64,000 nt of DNA from Phytophthora hibernalis (Eukaryota > Oomycota > Peronosporomycetes > Peronosporales > Peronosporaceae), in the NCBI GenBank assembly GCA_012656075.1, contig JAAKBF010000168.1, forward strand, positions 496,001 to 560,000. Reading direction: 5' to 3'. The notes beneath the pieces are model-generated. The model had not been told where the DNA came from. It worked only from the letters and a program-made list of their open reading frames with translations, and ran no database searches. Below are positions 46,031-57,343 of the stretch, in pieces; the first letter of the stretch is position 1; each line of letters starts with the position of its first letter. The position numbers and the translations under genes are program-made.

Positions 46031-46227
46031 GAACAGTTGAAATACACGTTCGGTTTGATCCAAGAAACGACTGCTTTCACTCCTCGCAAACACAGTATGT
46101 GGAAACGCCGTACGAAGACTTGTTCACTCGTGCTCACAATCGAACGAGTCTCCGTCCTTGTCCTCTATGTGCTTTACACAAACTAACGTTTAGTAGAAGG
46201 ACGACCGTTATTTTCTTGACAACACTA

Positions 46228-46496
46228 CACCGTTCACTCTAATTGGTCTGACCCTGACTAATTATGGTGTACGATTTTTATCGGAGAAAGTCAAACTTTT
46301 GATTGATCTTGTGACAACAATATTAAATTTTTCTTGAAAGTAAGATGATGATTGGCTTCGCCTCGGCGAGATCTGCTCAAATCCACTGCCTTTGTGCTCG
46401 TTTGAACTCTTCGGGAAAATTTTGTCGTCCGTGGTGTCACGAAAAAGTACAGAAGCATGACTATATTCGAAGCACGACTAATTAGAGTGAACGGTG
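46228..46496. mobile_element. 269-bp MITE with TA target duplication
   Basis: CACCGTTCACTCTAATT at the left end (46228-46244) is the exact reverse complement of the right end (46480-46496), and the next bases nearly match. TA flanks both ends (46226-46227, 46497-46498), so it is probably mobilised by a Tc1/mariner-type transposase. No coding capacity. Its termini do not match those of the mariner at 43596. Confidence 0.85.
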
Positions 46497-47132
46497 TAAC
46501 GCAGATAGGAGCACATAGTCGATCATGGTTTGTGTTAGTTCGTACTGGTTTGTACTCTCAATACAAACTGGTCTGGTGAGTTTGTAGAAAGTGGTACAAA
46601 CCAATACCGACCGTGTCCGAACCGTCTCTCTGGTTTGTATCAATAGTCTCTGTCTGGCCCACAGGGCCTGTGGTCATGTTCGTAAACATCATACACCGTG
46701 ATCATGTTCGTAAGCATCAAATAGCGTCATACATGTACTAATATAATACACGTAATAATGTGTACATGTACAGCGTAATGATAATAATGTACCGCGGATT
46801 TTATATTACATACATGATGTTTAACGAACATGGTAATGTTAACAGTAAGAACATTCACACAGTTCCGTTTGGATCGGCTGGGTAGAAAAAAACGAACATT
46901 CTTTTGAATGTACTTGTATTTCGTGAAAACACGCCCTCCCGCTCGAATCACAGTTATCGAATCCTCTTTTGAGTATGGAGGCAAAGGTTTTGACACAAAG
47001 TTGCCAAAGACTAAATTCAAAGCAGCCAATCCATACTGAAGTTCATTAAGAGATGTACTGATCGCCCTCTTAGCCAGCGCTCCTGCTGAGCAGGCTGCTC
47101 AGTATCACAATTACTTTTCAAAATTCTCTAAA
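46497..47132. other. AT-rich spacer with a duplicated block
   Basis: 46740-46880 resembles 52310-52410 in the same orientation (shared CAGCGTAATGAT and ACACAGTTC words), so this upstream flank was copied together with effector sequence. No gene. The end (47080-47150) should contain the promoter of the effector N-terminus. Confidence 0.5.
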
Positions 47133-47150
47133 GTGCTCTCAAGAATAACG

Positions 47151-47308
47151 ATGCTTCTGGACTGCATTGGTCTGCTATCTGTCGTACTCCTTGCCAGTAC
47201 CAATACCATCTCAGCGCAGAAGGACTCGAAGATTATTCAGACTCCCAGAGTTTGGCACGTTCACTCATCGCGAACCGCAAAAATTTACCAGCAGATTTCT
47301 CCAGCTCC
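47151..47308 (+). pseudogene. effector gene 5' end: signal peptide and N-terminal region
   Basis: ATG 47151 (18 codons upstream in-frame at 47133 is the alternative) gives a classical signal peptide, MLLDCIGLLSVVLLASTNT, cleaved near ISA. Then comes a short polar region (QKDSKIIQTP). A one-base shift then gives SLARSLIANRKNLPADF, which contains a weak RxLR-like RSLI but no EER. Coding similarity stops at the 8-bp repeat 47301-47308, where an inverted segment begins. It is interpreted as the front of the LWY effector whose other parts lie at 47309-48059 and from 48060. Confidence 0.6.
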
Positions 47309-48059
47309 TGTGGTTTTCTGGTTGGGGTTCCGCTTGTTGTAAGTGTTGATGTACTTGGTGAAAGTGTTCAAAAGAGGGCTCTCAAGAAACTTGTCTCCAG
47401 CTATGACAAGTCCCAAAATCGCAAAAACATCAACTGGTTTTGTTTTGATGGCCATTTAGCGCTCGAACTGCTCGGCCTGGACCGTTTTCGCGATGGCGGA
47501 GGAACTCTTGACCTTCAATGCAGCTTCAACCACCCGTGATACACCGAGCTCGCCGTATTGCGATGTTAATTTCGCGAAGATGCTTGTCTTTTGATCCGGA
47601 TGGGCCGTGTTGAAAACCTTCAGATATGCAGTCCAAGACGCGAAAGCCGGGTTGCTGAGGATGTCATCCCCTGCCTTGTTAAGTTCCAGGAGTTTGAAAA
47701 CATTGTCAGCGGTTTTTCCGCTCGCCAGCCAAGTCTGCATTTGCGCAGCCTCCAACTTGGTGGCCACTTCCCTCGTCCCCGCGACTTTCTTCGCAGCGGC
47801 GAGAATTTTGCGACCGCTTCGTCGCTGTAGTGGATCGTTAGCGTAGCGATCGTCGACGTTGTCTTGCCAGGATTCTTAACAGTGAAATCGTCCACATATG
47901 TGAGCCACGTCGTGAACTGCGGGTTGCCCAATAGTTTATCTCCAGCCTTGGGAAGCTGTAAACGAATGAAGGCATCGTTGATGGATGTCCCGGTGTTCAG
48001 CCAGGTCGAGAGTTTCTCCGTTATCGCTGGCGAACCCAACGCTTTGGCTTTTCAATAAC
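47309..48059 (-). pseudogene. inverted middle segment of an LWY-type effector gene
   Basis: The minus strand encodes three helical modules of the WY/LWY type found in oomycete effectors. Each has the pattern W-x-x-x-G/K..DVF..L-L...G(D)..L..P....(W/F)..Y. Examples: KLSTWLNTGTSINDAF, QTWLASGKTADNVFKLL, AIKTKPVDVFAILGLVI. A shift at about 47800 and a TAA at about 47456 interrupt them. There is no start codon with a signal peptide at the upstream (48059) end. The first module should follow the N-terminus at 47151-47308 and the last should precede the + strand part at 48083, so the segment appears inverted in place. Confidence 0.7.
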
Positions 48060-49010
48060 GGAGCTGGGAAGTTCACTTTCTCTTGTCGTCCTCGTTTTCA
48101 ATAGGGACGCTAACCAATCACTACGGGGATATTGGTGTACTGAAGCTACTGGAAGCGTCGAAAAACGTCCCCAGCACGTTGAACTTTGCCACAAAATTGG
48201 AAGTTGCTCAGAACAAACTCTGGCTGAAGAGACATATAAGACCGAACGACGTCTTCACTATGTTAGGCCTGAAGTATGCTGGCAAAGAACTTCTTTCCAG
48301 CTCGCAGTTCACCAGGTTTACACAGTTCACGGACGCCTATCATGCCAAGAATCCCAGTATCGAGATGACAACGCTTTCGATTGTAAGGGCCCACTTCGAC
48401 GACTTTGATGTCGCTAAAATGATCCTTGTAGCGGAGAAGATGCCGGGTGCGCAGGGTGCTGGAAAGCGAATGGAGGGTGTACTGTTCAAAGACTGGATGA
48501 CTTCACCATACGAAGTGTTCAAGAAGCTCAAACTAGATCAAGTAAAACCGCTGGAGCTTTTCGAAAGCCCGATGTTCGTGTACTGGATGAAGTTCATGGA
48601 CGATTTCGCTGAGACTTTCCCAGTAAGAAGACTGCTGGGGCCATGTTGGCGGCGACCTACAAGGACAAAGATCTGATAAACATGATTGAAGCGGTACAAA
48701 AGAACCCGAAGACGAGCGATTTCGGAAACAAGGGAACAAGATGGAGGCTGTGATTCTCAAGCATTTCATTTCTGCAAAAAAATCCGATTGCTGTTGCCAA
48801 GATTTTACTCATGAAGGGAAGGACCCGGGCGAACTGGAAACTTTGGAAAAGTACAGGGTACTACCTGAGAGAGAGCGAGTGTCTGCGTAGTTGCAAAGGT
48901 CCCAGTTTCACCTCATTTGTAAAGCGCTTGCTTTGCACTTTCTCTTCTCGGACATCCATAAGCTCTTTGTTATTCGTCAAAGGAGCAGGTACTGCAGTAT
49001 TTTTCGAATA
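48060..49010 (+). pseudogene. C-terminal LWY modules of the same effector gene
   Basis: The frame 48083-48676 has LWY-type modules: SIGTLTNHYGDIGVLKLLEA, NKLWLKRHIRPNDVFTMLGL, FKDWMTSPYEVFKKL, and MFVYWMKFMDDF. A shift at about 48625 (AETFP) is followed by KTAGAMLAATYKDKDLI. A small duplication at 48730-48745 (repeated GGAAACAAG) and further shifts follow. Coding ends within a segment that is repeated at 52441-52870. LWY modules act as host-target scaffolds in Phytophthora effectors (family knowledge); the target here is unknown. Confidence 0.7.
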
Positions 49011-49933
49011 AGGTGACAACTCTACTAGTATCGAACAACAAAAATCATTTTAAAAAAATAAACAGAATGCACGTGGTTCCCTGAAAGCATCGTATGCTGA
49101 TCGAAACGAAACCGCCTCGGAATTGTTTGCTCAGCAACTACACATATTGGTATGCTAAAGTCCACGTATGTACTTTGTCCGGCAATTTACTCTGTGCAAA
49201 AGTAGATGTAAAACTTTAGTAAAGGTCTCAGAAGTTAGGAATTTCCTAAGCACCCATGGTGAAATCAAACACTCCATGGTATTAATACCATCGAATCCAG
49301 GCATATTCTTGCGGGGAAAACTACGTGTAGCGATTGGCTCTGCTACATGTAGTCACTACGCTCGACGTCGGGCGCGTTAGCAGCGTACAGCGTCGGCAAT
49401 GCATCAGTTGACGCGTCTTGCGTTACCGGGAGAATCGAGCCAACACGGCACACGAAACTAATGAGCCCACCACCCTCGGTGGATCAAATTGGTAAACGTA
49501 AACCCAGGGTGGCAAGCCACGGCAGTGACGCCCGCCGCATTCCGCATACATCGGACCAACTCGAACGTGAAGAACAAGTTGAAGCCTTCGTCGCTTGTGC
49601 ACATGATGTCCGATCCCGTGAATCGTTCAAACTTGGCACTGGGCCAGACTGCTCACATTCACGATGCGAGATGGAGAACTCTCCTTCAAGAGAAGACCTT
49701 CACCGTCAATGCAAAGTGACCTTAGTGGTTGGTAACGAACTACCGCTCGTAGCCCACTACAACCGATACATCAGGAGTTCAAGATGCTGGATGATAACCG
49801 AAGTGCAGCAAGCATCGAAGCCCAGTGCAAGCTAAATTTCGCGAGCCTTGACACAAAGAACCAAGGCACGGTAGACTTGCAGGCGTTTCACGCGGAAACA
49901 AAAACGACTCTTGTGGAGACCCTATAGTTCATC
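49011..49933. other. spacer, possible unrecognised gene debris
   Basis: 49010-49220 has inverted similarity to 53290-53490. Overlapping frames at 49461-49835 and 49489-49719 (+) have no recognisable domain and disagree on frame. Nothing can be assigned. The last 100 bp precede the EGF-like gene. Confidence 0.4.
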
Positions 49934-52125
49934 ATGCACGGTCTCCGTAGCTGCTTTCTTCTACTTGGCCTGCTCTTGCTGGGACCACTTTTCCACACGT
50001 TCGTGCTGGGATTCAGCTGTGACGGAGGCTGCAGCGGACATGGGGCGTGTGAACGTTTGACCGGGCGATGCAATTGCTTCCCGGGGTTTGCTGGAGCTAC
50101 ATGCACTTCTAGACTTTGTCCGACGGGAGCGGCTTGGGTGGATCGAGCGTGGGGAATCGACGTGGCGCACCAACCTGCTGAGTGTTCGGCCATGGGTCGT
50201 TGTGACCGATCGGCGGGTGTTTGCTCTTGCGAGTCTGGCTTTGAAGGAATCGCATGTGAACGCCTGTCGTGTCCCAATGCGTGCTCGGGTAATGGTCGCT
50301 GCATGAGCATGCGCGATGCTGCTGTTTTGCAAGACGATCGCAACTTCTTCGTGAGCACAACGTACTCGCTCTGGGACGCTGACAAAATCATGGGATGTCA
50401 GTGCGACCCAGGTTTCACTGGCATCGACTGCGCTCAGCGCGAATGCCCCAAAGGTGACGACCCATTGACAACTGGGCAGGTGAGTGCTGTGCAAAGTGTC
50501 AGCTGCACATGCAGCAGTAGCTGCACGGGAATCTTTGCGCTCTCATTTCGTGGCCGGGTGACTGCAAACCTGGCCACAACGGCCACGTCGAACGACTTGC
50601 AAGCTGCGCTGGAAGCACTGGACAACATCTTCGGCGTGACTGTATCAACGACGACTCCTATCTGCTCTCCTGGTGGAGCACTCACTTCCGTCACTTTCAC
50701 GAACAACCCGGGCGACCTACCCAATCTACAAGTGCTGAACAATCTTTCCAATGGTGGCACAGTCACAGTAGCCACATCGACGATCGGCACACGTGAGAAC
50801 GTGTACTGCGCGAACCGCGGGTCATGTGACTTTTCCACAGGTGTGTGCAAGTGCGCCGCTGGTTTTGTGAGTGGTAATGGCGCAATGCCATCTGCAGCTG
50901 GTAGACGAGGAGATTGCGGCTTCATGTCCGGGGCAGCGGCCTGTCCAGCTACGAGTAATGGTGTGTGCGATGGCCGAGGTTCTTGCTCCGTGGGAACTTC
51001 GTACGCATGCGTCTGCAACGCTGGTTTTGTGGGCTATGACTGCGCGATACGTGAGTGTGTCAAGGGTGCAGCTTGGTTTGATGGTGCTACGGCCCCGGAC
51101 ACAGCGCATGCTCCGGCTCAATGTTCTGGCCGAGGTTCGTGCAGTGCTACGTCTGGAGCCTGTACGTGCCTCACCATTCACTGGGGCAGCTTGCGATCTG
51201 ATGCGTTGTCCGGCGGGAACGACCGTGACGGGTGCTATCTGCAGCGGCCGAGGGACTTGCAAAACAATTCAACAGCTTTCATTCGAGGCCAAGGACCCTC
51301 AGGGAAATCCTTTGGGCCTTACCTACGGCGCCACACCAAACACATTATCGACTTGGGACGCCGGAAAGATTCAAGGGTGTGACTGCACCACGAACGACTA
51401 CTTTGGGCCGTACGAGAATGCCTTTGGCGATTTCACTGGAGGTCACGACTGTTACACTCGGTCATGTCCGCGCGGTGCTGATCCATTCGAAGTGGGAAAG
51501 TAAACGAAAAGCAAACGTTAACATGCACGGCTGATGGCGGTGAGTTTAAGCTGACCTTCCGGGAACAGACGACAGCAGTGATTCCGTTCAATGCTGGACC
51601 TGCGCAAGTCCAATCGACGCTGCAAGCACTCGATAGTGTGCGCACAGCTACAATAACCTTCGATTCCGGCACCACTGTGTGCTCTACAACCGGCGTTGGT
51701 ACGTAGTCCAGCCGTTGACCTGGGAACTGCCTTGCCATTTATTTAACGTTTCCTTGATTTGCTGCTATGCTTCAGTCACGACGGTCGAGTTCACGTTCAT
51801 GCAAGGTGACGTTCCTTCATTAAGCTACACTTCAACTCTCACGCTCACGAGCGCAACGGCCACTTTAACGGTGGCAGAGCTGGTGAAGGGCACTAAGGCA
51901 AACATTGAGTGCTCTGCGCGAGGTGTCTGTGGTAAGTGCATCGACTACGCGTTGCTTTTCGATGTTGCTCATAGCTTTTGCAATTCCATGTTTGCGGTGA
52001 CAGACCGAGCAACTGGCATTTGTTCTTGCTTCCCGTACTTCTTGAGCTCAGACGGTGGTGCGGGTCTGGGTCGTCGCGGAGATTGTGGCTATATCTCCCC
52101 ATATCCGAGTGTGACGCTCTCGTAA
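49934..52125 (+). CDS. secreted EGF-repeat (tenascin-like) protein
   Basis: Signal peptide: MHGLRSCFLLLGLLLLGPLF, cleaved near LGFSC. EGF-like repeats follow: CSGHGACERLTGRCNCFPGF, CSAMGRCDRSAGVCSCESGF, CSGNGRCMSMRD with CQCDPGFTGIDCAQREC, and later CANRGSCDFSTGVCKCAAGF and CSGRGSCSATSGACTC. These alternate with beta-rich blocks (DLQAALEALDNIFGVTV and a second copy STLQALDSVRTATITF). One-base shifts at about 51165 and 51500 continue the frame. Introns 51699-51775 and 51932-52003 are clear GT-AG. The last exon ends in CSCFPYFLSSDGGAGLGRRG and TAA 52123-52125. There is no membrane segment at the end. Probably extracellular; the binding partner is unknown. Confidence 0.75.
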
Positions 52126-52440
52126 GGGTTGGGTTATACATGTACTTCGTACTGCCGAAGTATCAGAAAGCGATTTCAAAATGAATTATGCAAACAAATG
52201 TGGACACTGAAACTTTTCTCGGCCTATTAAACTTCGAAGTACTGGTACGTAGTACATGTTAGTAAAAATAAACGCTTTAGTCGTATGGATTTTGAACAGT
52301 TAGTACTAAACATATTACTTCGTACAGCGTAATGATAGTAATGTATACATGTATACATGTACCGCGGCAATGATATAACAAGCATGAAGAACATCCACAC
52401 AGTTCGGTCTCCCAAATCATTTGTATGGCCCGAAAGTAAA
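52126..52440. other. AT-rich flank copied from upstream of the effector
   Basis: 52310-52410 resembles 46740-46880 in direct orientation. TACATGTA palindromes occur repeatedly. No gene. Confidence 0.5.
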
Positions 52441-52870
52441 ACCGGTGGAGCTTTTTCGACAGCCCGATGTTCGTGTACTGGATGAAGTTCATGGACGATT
52501 TCGCTGAGACTTTCCCCAGTAAGAAGACTGCTGGGGCCATGTTGGCGGCGACCTACAAGGACAAAGATCTGATAAACATAATTGAAGCGGTACAAAAGAA
52601 CCCGAAGACGAGGGATTTCGGAAACAAGATGGAGGTTGTGATTTTCATTTCTGCAAAAAAATCCGATTGCTGTTGCCAAGTTTTTACTCATGAAGGGAAG
52701 GACCCAGGCGAACTGGAAACTTTGGAAAAAGTACAGGGGTACTACCTGAGAGAGAGCGAGTGTCTGCGTAGTTGCAAAGGTTCCAGGTTCACCTCATTTG
52801 TAAAGCGCTTGCTTTGCACTTTCTCTTCTCGGACATCTAAAAGCTCTTTGTAATTCGTCAAAGGAGCAGG
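52441..52870 (+). pseudogene. duplicate of the effector 3' end (copy 2)
   Basis: Nearly identical to 48545-48985. MFVYWMKFMDDFAETFPSKK reads here without the shift seen at 48625, which shows that copy's shift is a lesion or error. The fragment has no signal peptide and no upstream modules, so it is not a gene on its own. It keeps the terminal segment TLEKVQGYYLRESE. Direct orientation relative to copy 1. Confidence 0.8.
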
Positions 52871-52884
52871 TACTACGAGAATTT

Positions 52885-53215
52885 GGCTGGAGGGCTTCAA
52901 AGTGACTTACTCGTTAACTCGAATCTCTTGCAGAATCAAACACTACTGTACCGGTACATGTATTTTACCCCGCAAGGCGATTTATGGAGCACACCTGGAT
53001 TCTTGAGGCTCTTCGCATTTTCGAGGGTACCCTCGAGTGTTAGATTTCACCATGAAGGTGTACGTTATCTAGATATCAAGTCGAACTACGTGGTGGTTGA
53101 CTGGGAAACGGTACGCGTCTGGCTTGCTCTGCTAATTCTGAGTTCATGGTACAAGGTCGTGTCGATCACATGAACCGTGTGCGTTCCCTCACTATTTCTT
53201 AGCTCCAGAGTACGG
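52885..53215 (+). pseudogene. decayed kinase fragment, paralogue of the gene at 56029
   Basis: DNA similarity to about 56625-56940 is clear in direct orientation (TTTATGGAGCACACCTGGAT and ATGTGGTGGTTGACT-like stretches). Translated, it has many stops. It covers only the region before and through the catalytic loop. It lies between an effector 3' copy (52441) and a third, inverted effector copy. Confidence 0.65.
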
Positions 53216-53280
53216 GTGCTACCTACTTTGAGGTACTTTACCTAACTTCTGAGGAAGACCTCCCTATATTAAATCCACTT

Positions 53281-53815
53281 TTGAACGAGCCAAAACGAGT
53301 GAATTGCCGGACAAAGTACATACAGTGTGCGTGGGCGTTAGGTACTACAATATCCCAACATGTAGTTGTTTGTGAGCAAACAATTCCGAAGCATACGAGT
53401 AGTAGATTCTTCAAGCTTCCAAAATATCCTCACATGATATGTGGATCAATATTATTGTTCAAAACTAACAGAGATTGTCACCTTATTTGAAAAATACTAC
53501 AATACCTGCTCATTTGACGGATTACGATGGATGTTCGAGAAGAGAAGGCGCAAACAAGCGCTTTGCATATGAGATGAAACTGGGACTTTGTAACTGCGCA
53601 GATGATTTAGGGTTTGATCTTGCTCAGATAATACCTGTTGTAGTCTTGCATGTACTTTTTCCAAAGTTTCCATCGGTCTCTTCCTCCACGCCTAGGAGTT
53701 TGGCACCATCGATCGGATTGTTTTTGCAAAGATGAACTGCTTGAGTATCTCAGTCTCCATCTTGTTTCCAAAATCCCTCTTTATCAGATCTTTGTCCTTG
53801 TAGGCCGCCACCAAT
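53281..53815 (-). pseudogene. third, inverted copy of the effector 3' end
   Basis: The minus strand from 53815 gives AGAILVAAYKDKDLIK and RDFGNKMETEILKQFIFA, matching copies 1 and 2. Further down, ETLEKVYMQD-like sequence near 53660 corresponds to their last segment. 53290-53490 aligns (inverted) with 49010-49220 downstream of copy 1. No start, many stops. It is joined directly to the PTEN-tail relict at 53816. Confidence 0.65.
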
Positions 53816-53953
53816 ATGGCCCCAGCCGGTGGAGACATTGCTTTGGCGAGTTTCAGAATGCAGGAGCAAGAAGATTCGACTCCAGCCGTCAGACAAGACT
53901 CAAATGGCAACCGTCGAGCTGTATTCTTCGAGACCAGATCCGCTGCAGAGTAG
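53816..53953 (+). pseudogene. relict of the 3' end of a PTEN-PH gene
   Basis: The + strand reads GGDIALASFRMQEQED, STPAVRQDSNGNRRAVFFE and TRSAAE before TAG 53951-53953. The PTEN gene at 21738 ends GGDIALASHRMQEQEG to RRAVFF with a stop in place of the next Glu. Only the last ~45 codons are present. It preserves the presumably ancestral, slightly longer C-terminus and lies tail-to-tail with the GTPase-like gene, as in copy 1 of the duplication. Confidence 0.75.
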
Positions 53954-53959
53954 TTTGTT

Positions 53960-55844
53960 GATTTCTTAGGCTAGAGGAGATAAGTGTATCTCAATGAAAG
54001 GTTCAGAACTAGTTTGGTAAACTCACTACAGTCCAGTAGAGCTGGTTTGCTAGCTTCCGAGTCATTGCGTTCTTCGAGAGCTTCACGATTCTCTCCAGTG
54101 TCTCGGGCAAGTGAGGCAACGCCAGCCTGCAAACAATGATCAAAACTAAGTTAGACCAAAATCACAACCAATCTGTCTTGTGTGGACTCACTCTTTGAAT
54201 CCCGCGGGATCCTTTGCAAAGTTCTGCAATGTATAAACGGCATAGCGCACGATGTCTTGATCCGTGTCGTTTAGAAAAGACTTCAAGATTGCAGTCAACT
54301 CGTGCTTGAACTGGGCCAGTAGAGTGCTCCGATTTGCATCGTATTGACCCTTTAGACGGATGGCCACAAAGGTGCGGTCAGGGTTCGAATACGACGAGTT
54401 CAATATCGATAGCACTTGCGATAGTTCGCATGCTTCCATTATACGCGGTCCCGCGTGCAGTTTGGTCACAGATGACCAATCCACAGCAAGTTTTCTTGTG
54501 CAGGGACGCAATTCGAAGCAAAACGTTAGACGAAGACGTCAAGCAACCAGCCCTTCCGACAGAAAATAGTTTCGCAAGTACGAACTCTGATTCTGGCACC
54601 CCGATCATTTTCTTGTCGATCGCCAAGCATAAGTTGTGAATTCTGCTCACTAGGACGGTGAGCTTGAGCTCGCTAACTTGCTGCATAGTTACAAAATCAA
54701 GAATTCTGGTCAAATTTCCGTACACGTTAATTCGTTGGCCTCATACGAAATCGACGTACCGGTAGGACATTTCATTTGAATTCAACTTGAATTGCTCGCG
54801 TGGTCGTCAAGCGGCGCATTTGCACACAGAAAAATATTTGTTCCGCCTCCATCAATGTAGACCCAACGATCTGTTTACAAACAACATTGAACGCAAGGAT
54901 GAGACCATTTCACCTCATGGACCAAGTCTCGAGCGACACGTTCATACTCACAGCCCAGTTTGGATGGCACGTGAAGTCAGCGTCTTGTGCCTTTAAAGCC
55001 CTCTGCAGGGTAGCATGAACGACTTCAGCCGGCTCACACGACTCAAATTCCGGCTTATGCAAGAGAAAATATTCTGCATTTACTTCCGTAAGATCACCGG
55101 AGGGCACAAGCATTTGCTGATCGTGAATAAAACTGCGAGTTTCACCGAAAACTCCGTTGCTGATAGTCTGGCCCCTGATTGAAGGAGTGTGGACTGTTGG
55201 GGTTTCTTTCTCGATCAAATTCACCATGTCACGGGTAAGACCGTCTAGCTTTTGCTGCGTATTGGCCACTTCGGACAGCGCACGGGAAAATATGATGCGT
55301 GAAGTTTCGTACATGGTATAAGCCATTAATGCCGAAATTTTCTTGCACGCCTCGCTCTCCACTGACAAGTCCATGCTTTGAAGCTTCCCCACTTCATACA
55401 CGATGATCGAAAACGGAACATTTTTCTGCTCAATAGACTCCATCACAGCCACGATGTTCGCTATGTCGGCACTCTCCACGCGACCACACTCTAGACGAAC
55501 CATGAAGAACAGTTTGTGTTGTTCAAATGCTTTAAGCGTGGCAATGATGGTTGACGTCGCTTCCTTCCATGTTGTAGGCCCCGTGACGCTAGGTAGGTCC
55601 ATGTATACTGTTGGTTCCGGTGTAAACTGCGGCAAAGTTCCGTCGTACTGACGTGCGAATTGGTGCCATTGTGGTGAGTATGGTTGTTCCCTCGTAGGCG
55701 AGCCGAGCACGCCAAAATGACCGCTGTATCGTTCAACTCCTGCTTCTCGTAGAGACATTGTATTAAGGCAGCTTTGGCTGCACTATGGCTGCCAAGGAAA
55801 AGGTAGTTTATCGACATGGAGCTCGGGTGTGATGCTGTCGCCAT
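53960..55844 (-). CDS. AIG1-like GTPase-fold protein with ARM-like C-terminus
   Basis: I choose ATG 55844 (MATASHPSSMSINYLFLGS). The P-loop position reads LGSHSAAKAALIQCL, which keeps the Lys but lacks GK(S/T), so nucleotide binding is doubtful. After a one-base shift at about 55740 come VYMDLPSVTG (switch-II-like), HKLFFMVRLECGRVESADI and VPFSIIVYEVGKLQ, resembling AIG1/IAN proteins. After an intron starting at about 54950 there is LKLTVLVSRIHNLCLAIDKK, then, with another shift, an ARM/HEAT-like region (FKHELTAILKSFLNDTD, LPHLPETLERIVKLSKNAM) with an intron at about 54127-54191. The exact end is unclear. The family call is inference. It is the fuller copy of the pseudogene at 20710-21700. 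Confidence 0.5.
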
Positions 55845-56028
55845 TACAACCTCCGTTTCTTCAAGTCGTGCAAAAGAAAAATGAGGAGCCAAGTTTTTTT
55901 CTCTAAGCACTGATTGATTGTCTTTGACACTTTTCGAATTTTGGTTTCGGTAGAAAGCAGATTGACCGAATCGACCAGGAAGTAATAAACTCCAGGGATG
56001 GCTTCATCTGTCTGGATATCGAGTCGAA

Positions 56029-57343
56029 TTGAAGCGATTTCTGTCGACTCGGGGTGACATCGGCCTCAGTTTGAGTTGGGCGTGTTCAAGAACGGCGGAA
56101 TTCTACAGACCAGATGTGGAAGGAACCGGATCAAAGCGAGCTAACAGCTCTTCGGGCCTACGATGGACGGGATATGCAAACCATCGTGCTCACGCATTCC
56201 AATCAGTACGACTTGACAGTACCGCGACAAGTTTTGAGATGGTTGGGTTCGTCTACGGGCATTATGGTGCTGTCGGGCTGGGATGGCTAAGAGCTGGCCT
56301 TCTGTCCGGGTGGCGTCATTACTATAATACTGCTACGTTCTTCACTGAATCGGCAGTAGTTACTGAACTTGCCACATACAACGATCAAGGACCACTTCGT
56401 GTTCGCGTCCTTTCGCTCAAAATCATAACCAGGATTGCAAGGACAGCTGAGCTAAGTTTTGAACATGAAGCTCGTGTGCTGGGTCAGCTGAAGCCAAGAG
56501 GGCTCGGCCACAGGAACCATTCATGGCACATCTGGGAATGGGATTGGATGGTAGACGGCAATAACTTCTACATTGTCACCGATATACTCGGCGATTCGTG
56601 TGTGTCGATGTTTGCGGAAACTTGGCTGAGGGACTTCAGAGCGACTTATTCGAGCCTCTTGCAGAACCAAATGTTAGTTTCCTTCGCAAGGAAATTTATG
56701 GAGCACACCTGGATGCTTGAGGCTCTTCGTATTTTCGATGGTACCCTTGAGTGTTTGATTGTCGTTCACCGTCAAAGTGTGTGCTACCTGGATATTAACA
56801 TGAACAACGTGGTGATTGACTCGAAAAACAATACGCATCTGGCTCGCTCTGCTAAGTCGGAGATCATGATACAAGGTTCTGTCAACCTCACGGCTCGTGC
56901 GCTTCCATCCACCCTCTCTTTCGCTGCCCCCGAGTTGCGTAGAAATACGACTCATCAGAGCTTCCTTGGAGCTCCTGTCGATGTGTGGTCGGCTGGCGTC
57001 TTAGTAAGTTTTCATGTTGGCCAGAAAAAGAAAAATCTTCTGTGTTCTAACGATGATGTTGTTCTTGTAGCTCTACCGTCTACTGTGTACTGTCTATCCG
57101 GGCGGTCCTTCGATCGAGGACGACGTGGAATGGCTGGGTAACTTGCTTGGCCATCTTCACCCAAGAAATACACACAATGGGCGGGAAGAGACATGCTTCA
57201 TTTGTCGATTCGATATCGGCATTCCGCCAGAGCTCTACAGAATCTTCCGTGGTGTTTTTGAGACCGATCCTCGCGATCGTTTGACTGCCTCGCAAGCAGC
57301 TCAGCTGACAAAGCGTTTTTGGTGGCCCACGAGTTCGACGTAG
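56029..57343 (+). CDS. divergent kinase lacking DFG (probable pseudokinase)
   Basis: Exon 1 to 57003, intron 57004-57070 (GT-AG), exon 2 to TAG 57343. The Lys region (RVLSLKIITR) is present. Catalytic loop: VCYLDINMNNVVIDS, matching VCHLDVDPCNVVMDA in the paralogue at 59480-60793. The following VIDFGSSEIM of the paralogue is replaced by HLARSAKSEIM, so the Mg-binding Asp is gone. C-lobe: FAAPELRR, FLGAPVDVWSAGVL, then LYRLLCTVYPGGPS and FRGVFETDPRDRLTASQAAQL. The start is uncertain; the first ~60 codons do not resemble the paralogue. It is inverted relative to the paralogue with the amino-acid transporter between them. Confidence 0.65.

Noticed and set aside
49461..49835. 124-codon ORF upstream of the EGF-like gene
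   Set aside because: Competes with another frame in the same segment and has no identifiable features; left as spacer.
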